Shown here: piece by piece, positions 6,042-7,952 of the stretch
How positions within the stretch are numbered: the first letter of the stretch is position 1
Layout of the letters: every line of letters begins with the position of its first letter
DNA from: Pseudomonadota bacterium
GTDB taxonomy: Bacteria; Pseudomonadota; Gammaproteobacteria; Steroidobacterales; GCA-2729495
Direction of reading: 5' to 3'
NCBI GenBank assembly: GCA_030836925.1
Contig: JAUPLK010000062.1
Span: 1 to 7,952 of the forward strand
Length of the DNA stretch: 7,952 nucleotides
Notes under the pieces: model-generated
The model's input: only the letters and a program-made list of their open reading frames with translations
What the model was told of the DNA's origin: nothing
The model's database searches: none
Position numbers and translations under genes: made by a program

Positions 6042-7044
6042 CGTCGGCCAGCACCACCACGGATTTGCCGAGATTCTCGCCACGCATGAGACGGGCAAAG
6101 TGCGCACCGGTCGCCGCGATGCCGATGGCGCGGTCCTCACGGTAGCGGATCCTGCCATCGGCGATCCGCGGCGCCACGAAGTCCATGAACTGCGCGCGAC
6201 GGTCCTCGAAATCCGTGACCACCAGGCCCTTCATCACCGCACGCTTGACGATCGGCAAGGCCAGGTCCAGCGGCTTTGAACGCGCGGGATCGTTGTAGCG
6301 TTCCATCAGCCCGCAGAGAATCACGGTGCCGTAGTTCTTCAGAACGGTGAAGGCATCGGCCAGCATCTGACCACCGACATTGTCGTGATAGATATCGGCA
6401 CCTTCTGGCAGCGCTGCCGCCAGCGTCTGCAGGAAATCGGCCGAGCGGTAGTTGACGCAGGCGCCAAAGCCCAGCTCGCGGACGAAAGCGCATTTCTCGT
6501 CGGAGCCGGCGATGCCGACGGCGTGCGCTCCGCGCTGCAGGGCGATCTGGCCGACCATCGAACCCACCGGACCCAGAGCCGCCGAGACCAGCACGACCTG
6601 CCCGGGCTGCACATCGGCCAGTGCCACCATGCTCGCCCAGGCCGTCAGGCCGGGCATGCCGAGCACGCCGAGCCAGGCCGACAATGGCGCACGGTCGCGC
6701 TCCAGCACTTCGGTCTGCTCGCCGGACGACAGCGCGTACTCCTGCCAGCCACCGAAATGCCGCACGTAGTCGCCCTCACGATAGCCCGGATGACGCGAGC
6801 GCAGCACCTGGCCCACCGTCTCGGCCATGGGCATGGCACCGGCCCCCAGCGGCTGCCGGCTGGCCATGTGGCGACCGGCGATCGCCGAACGCTGGTAGGG
6901 ATCCAGCGAGAGATAGATATGCCGGACCAGCAGTTCGCCGGGACCCGGTTCCGGAATCGGGACTTCCTGAACCCGGAAATCCTCCACAACCGGCACCCCG
7001 TTCAACGGCCTGCTGAGCACGACCTGGTGATTTTTCTGCTGCAT
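6037..7044 (-). CDS. NADP-dependent medium-chain oxidoreductase (leukotriene B4 dehydrogenase/CurA-type, zinc-independent)
   Basis: The product has 335 residues, a full-length member of the family that reduces alpha,beta-unsaturated ketones and aldehydes (prostaglandin reductase, curcumin reductase CurA, YncB). The N-terminal GroES-like domain (about 1-125) carries the family opening NHQVVLSRPLNGVP-x-x-x-DF and IYLSLDPYQR. The Rossmann domain has LGMPGLTAW (128-136), the nucleotide loop VSAALGPVGSMVGQ (153-166) and GIAGSDEKC (177-185), whose Lys fits NADP phosphate binding. YHDNVGG (219-225) and KGLVVTDF (272-279) follow. No zinc-ligand pattern is seen. The true substrate is unknown. I chose ATG 7044 because the family begins close to the NHQVVL stretch; ATG 7080 would add twelve unlike residues. 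The Shine-Dalgarno is weak in both cases. The stop codon lies inside the inverted repeat, and the tail after GKSVVVL is short and probably repeat-trimmed. Confidence 0.92.
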   Translation of the reverse strand: MQQKNHQVVLSRPLNGVPVVEDFRVQEVPIPEPGPGELLVRHIYLSLDPYQRSAIAGRHMASRQPLGAGAMPMAETVGQVLRSRHPGYREGDYVRHFGGWQEYALSSGEQTEVLERDRAPLSAWLGVLGMPGLTAWASMVALADVQPGQVVLVSAALGPVGSMVGQIALQRGAHAVGIAGSDEKCAFVRELGFGACVNYRSADFLQTLAAALPEGADIYHDNVGGQMLADAFTVLKNYGTVILCGLMERYNDPARSKPLDLALPIVKRAVMKGLVVTDFEDRRAQFMDFVAPRIADGRIRYREDRAIGIAATGAHFARLMRGENLGKSVVVLADE

Positions 7045-7193
7045 GGGTCCGGATCTTAACCTGATGCATCGCCCGCACATCGGTCATCGCAGGACAATTG
7101 TCGCCCACGGATGCCGTCCTGTACCGACTCCTTCCGTTAGACTGGCACGCTGCAATAAACCATCCCGCTTCAACGCCCCGAGGAGCCCAGACC
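7045..7193. promoter_or_regulatory. Divergent intergenic region with short palindrome
   Basis: These 149 bases separate the minus-strand oxidoreductase from the plus-strand DUF1838 gene and must hold the promoters of both unless either starts further away. A perfect 10-bp palindrome, GACAATTGTC, lies at 7093-7102. Weak promoter-like elements are TGCAATAAA (7151-7159, extended -10-like, plus strand) and TTAAGA on the minus strand about 7054-7059. No convincing -35/-10 pair with normal spacing was found for either gene. Confidence 0.3.
7181..7185 (+). promoter_or_regulatory. Shine-Dalgarno of the DUF1838 gene
   Basis: AGGAG lies eight bases before ATG 7194 and fixes the start of the gene that runs off the right edge. 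Confidence 0.8.
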
Positions 7194-7952
7194 ATGGCCG
7201 TCATACCCTTCGAGACAAAGATCGATTTCATGAACCCCCGGTGGAACCGGGACAGCTGGGCGCGCATCCAGGGCGACATGGACTCCGAGAAGCAGCGCTT
7301 CAGCCACTGCTGCGGCGTGATCCTCGGCGTAAAACCCGGCGAGGCGCTCAAGCCGCTGCTTGGCTTCCAGACTTTCCTGGCCACGCGGCTGCTGCCTCTG
7401 CCCGACGGCAATATCCGCCGGGTCAACAAGGAAGTGATCTTCTACACCAACCTCACCCGGCTCAATCAACCCGGCGACATCATCGAGGAGTACAAGAACC
7501 CCTATACCAACGAGACGGTCAAGGTGGTGCACGCCATCAACGACCCTTTCAACTACACGATCAGCGACACGCTGATCCTCGCGCCGGAAGATTTCCCCGG
7601 CGACCGCAGCAAGCTGCCGAAGATCCCGCTGATCTTCCCGTGGCAGAAGCTCAATGACGAGACGCTGGTGCTGTCCACCGACATGCATCTCAATTATCCG
7701 AACCCCCTGCAGCCGGACAAATGGCCACGTGAGTCGGCCGGCCCGAAGGCGCAGGTCTCGGAAATGATGCGCTACTTCGTGTCGATCAAGGACCTGGAAA
7801 ACCCCAAACTCAGCGCCGTCCCGTACCAGGGCACCTGGCACCGGATCTCGCCGTGGCTGCCGTTCATGCTGATGGGCCAGACGCCCGGCCACTGCATGTA
7901 CACATCGACGATGGTCGGTTTCGACTCGGCCGACAAGCTGCCGAAGCACGTG
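7194..7952 (+). CDS. DUF1838-family protein (3' end outside window)
   Basis: The frame from ATG 7194 stays open to the right edge, giving 253 residues with no stop. The N-terminus is MAVIPFETKIDFMNPRWNRD with no signal peptide. The diagnostic part is VNKEVIFYTNLTRLNQPGDI followed by EEYKNPYTNETVKVVHAINDPFN. This matches my memory of the DUF1838 pattern: a sentence-like run of 'Y-x-D/N-x-x-T-G-E-x-x-x-x-x-NPYTGE-x-V-x-V-x-H-x-x-NDP-x-x'. Later parts include WQKLNDETLVLSTDMHLNYP, RYFVSIKDLENP and the Trp-rich YQGTWHRISPWLPFMLMGQ. The family has no established biochemical role; proteins of this kind are found in soil and marine proteobacteria that degrade lipids or aromatics. It is divergent from the oxidoreductase, so shared regulation is possible but not shown. 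An antisense frame of similar length exists, but only this strand carries family motifs and a ribosome site. Confidence 0.8.
   Translation, partial: MAVIPFETKIDFMNPRWNRDSWARIQGDMDSEKQRFSHCCGVILGVKPGEALKPLLGFQTFLATRLLPLPDGNIRRVNKEVIFYTNLTRLNQPGDIIEEYKNPYTNETVKVVHAINDPFNYTISDTLILAPEDFPGDRSKLPKIPLIFPWQKLNDETLVLSTDMHLNYPNPLQPDKWPRESAGPKAQVSEMMRYFVSIKDLENPKLSAVPYQGTWHRISPWLPFMLMGQTPGHCMYTSTMVGFDSADKLPKHV

Noticed and set aside
6385..7059. Plus-strand open frame opposite the oxidoreductase
   Set aside because: The minus strand encodes an unmistakable full-length medium-chain oxidoreductase; the plus-strand frame has no motifs.
7045..7080. ATG 7080 as start of the oxidoreductase
   Set aside because: It adds twelve residues unlike the family N-terminus; family members start close to the residues encoded just after ATG 7044.
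7170..7949. Minus-strand open frame of 259 codons opposite the DUF1838 gene
   Set aside because: The plus-strand frame carries family motifs and a Shine-Dalgarno; the antisense product is rich in Arg, Val and Asp runs typical of GC-rich shadows.

Overview
This 7.95 kb window is GC-rich and densely coded. It looks like the chromosome of a free-living gammaproteobacterium, or possibly a betaproteobacterium. That placement rests on the GC-rich codon use, the MSHA/type II secretion-like pilus genes and the style of the repeat at about 6.0 kb. No gene here fixes the genus.

Positions 1-5984 hold the 3' part of a plus-strand operon for a type IV pilus-like or type II secretion-like machine. The order is: the C-terminus of a PilC/GspF/MshG-type inner-membrane platform protein (1-345); a fused PilM+PilN-like (GspL-like) assembly protein (347-1981); a PilO/MshJ-like protein with one membrane segment (1968-2594); a small exported MshK-like protein (2597-3007); a large cysteine-rich pseudopilin-like protein lacking Glu at +5 (about 3026-4456); a cysteine-containing prepilin (4450-5247); and a cysteine-free prepilin (5376-5984). 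The first six genes overlap or are spaced by fewer than 20 bases, which suggests one transcript with coupled translation. The secretin, assembly ATPase and prepilin peptidase are not in the window.

The last prepilin is set apart. It has a 128-bp leader, the best Shine-Dalgarno in the operon, a 7-bp hairpin in its untranslated leader, and a CRP/Vfr-like half-site pair whose distance to a -10 element matches a class II CRP promoter. This is what would be expected if it is the abundant (major) subunit with extra transcription of its own.

A 55-nt near-perfect inverted repeat (5987-6041) fills the gap between the pilus operon and the next gene. It looks like a dispersed REP/MITE-type palindrome, and it supplies the TAG stop codon of the convergent gene.

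Positions 6037-7044 (minus strand) encode a zinc-independent NADP-dependent medium-chain oxidoreductase of the leukotriene B4 dehydrogenase / CurA type. Across a 149-bp divergent intergenic region lies the start of a DUF1838-family protein (7194 to the right edge, plus strand). These two genes look metabolic and have no evident link to the pilus.

I see no tRNA, rRNA, CRISPR array, phage gene or transposase gene.
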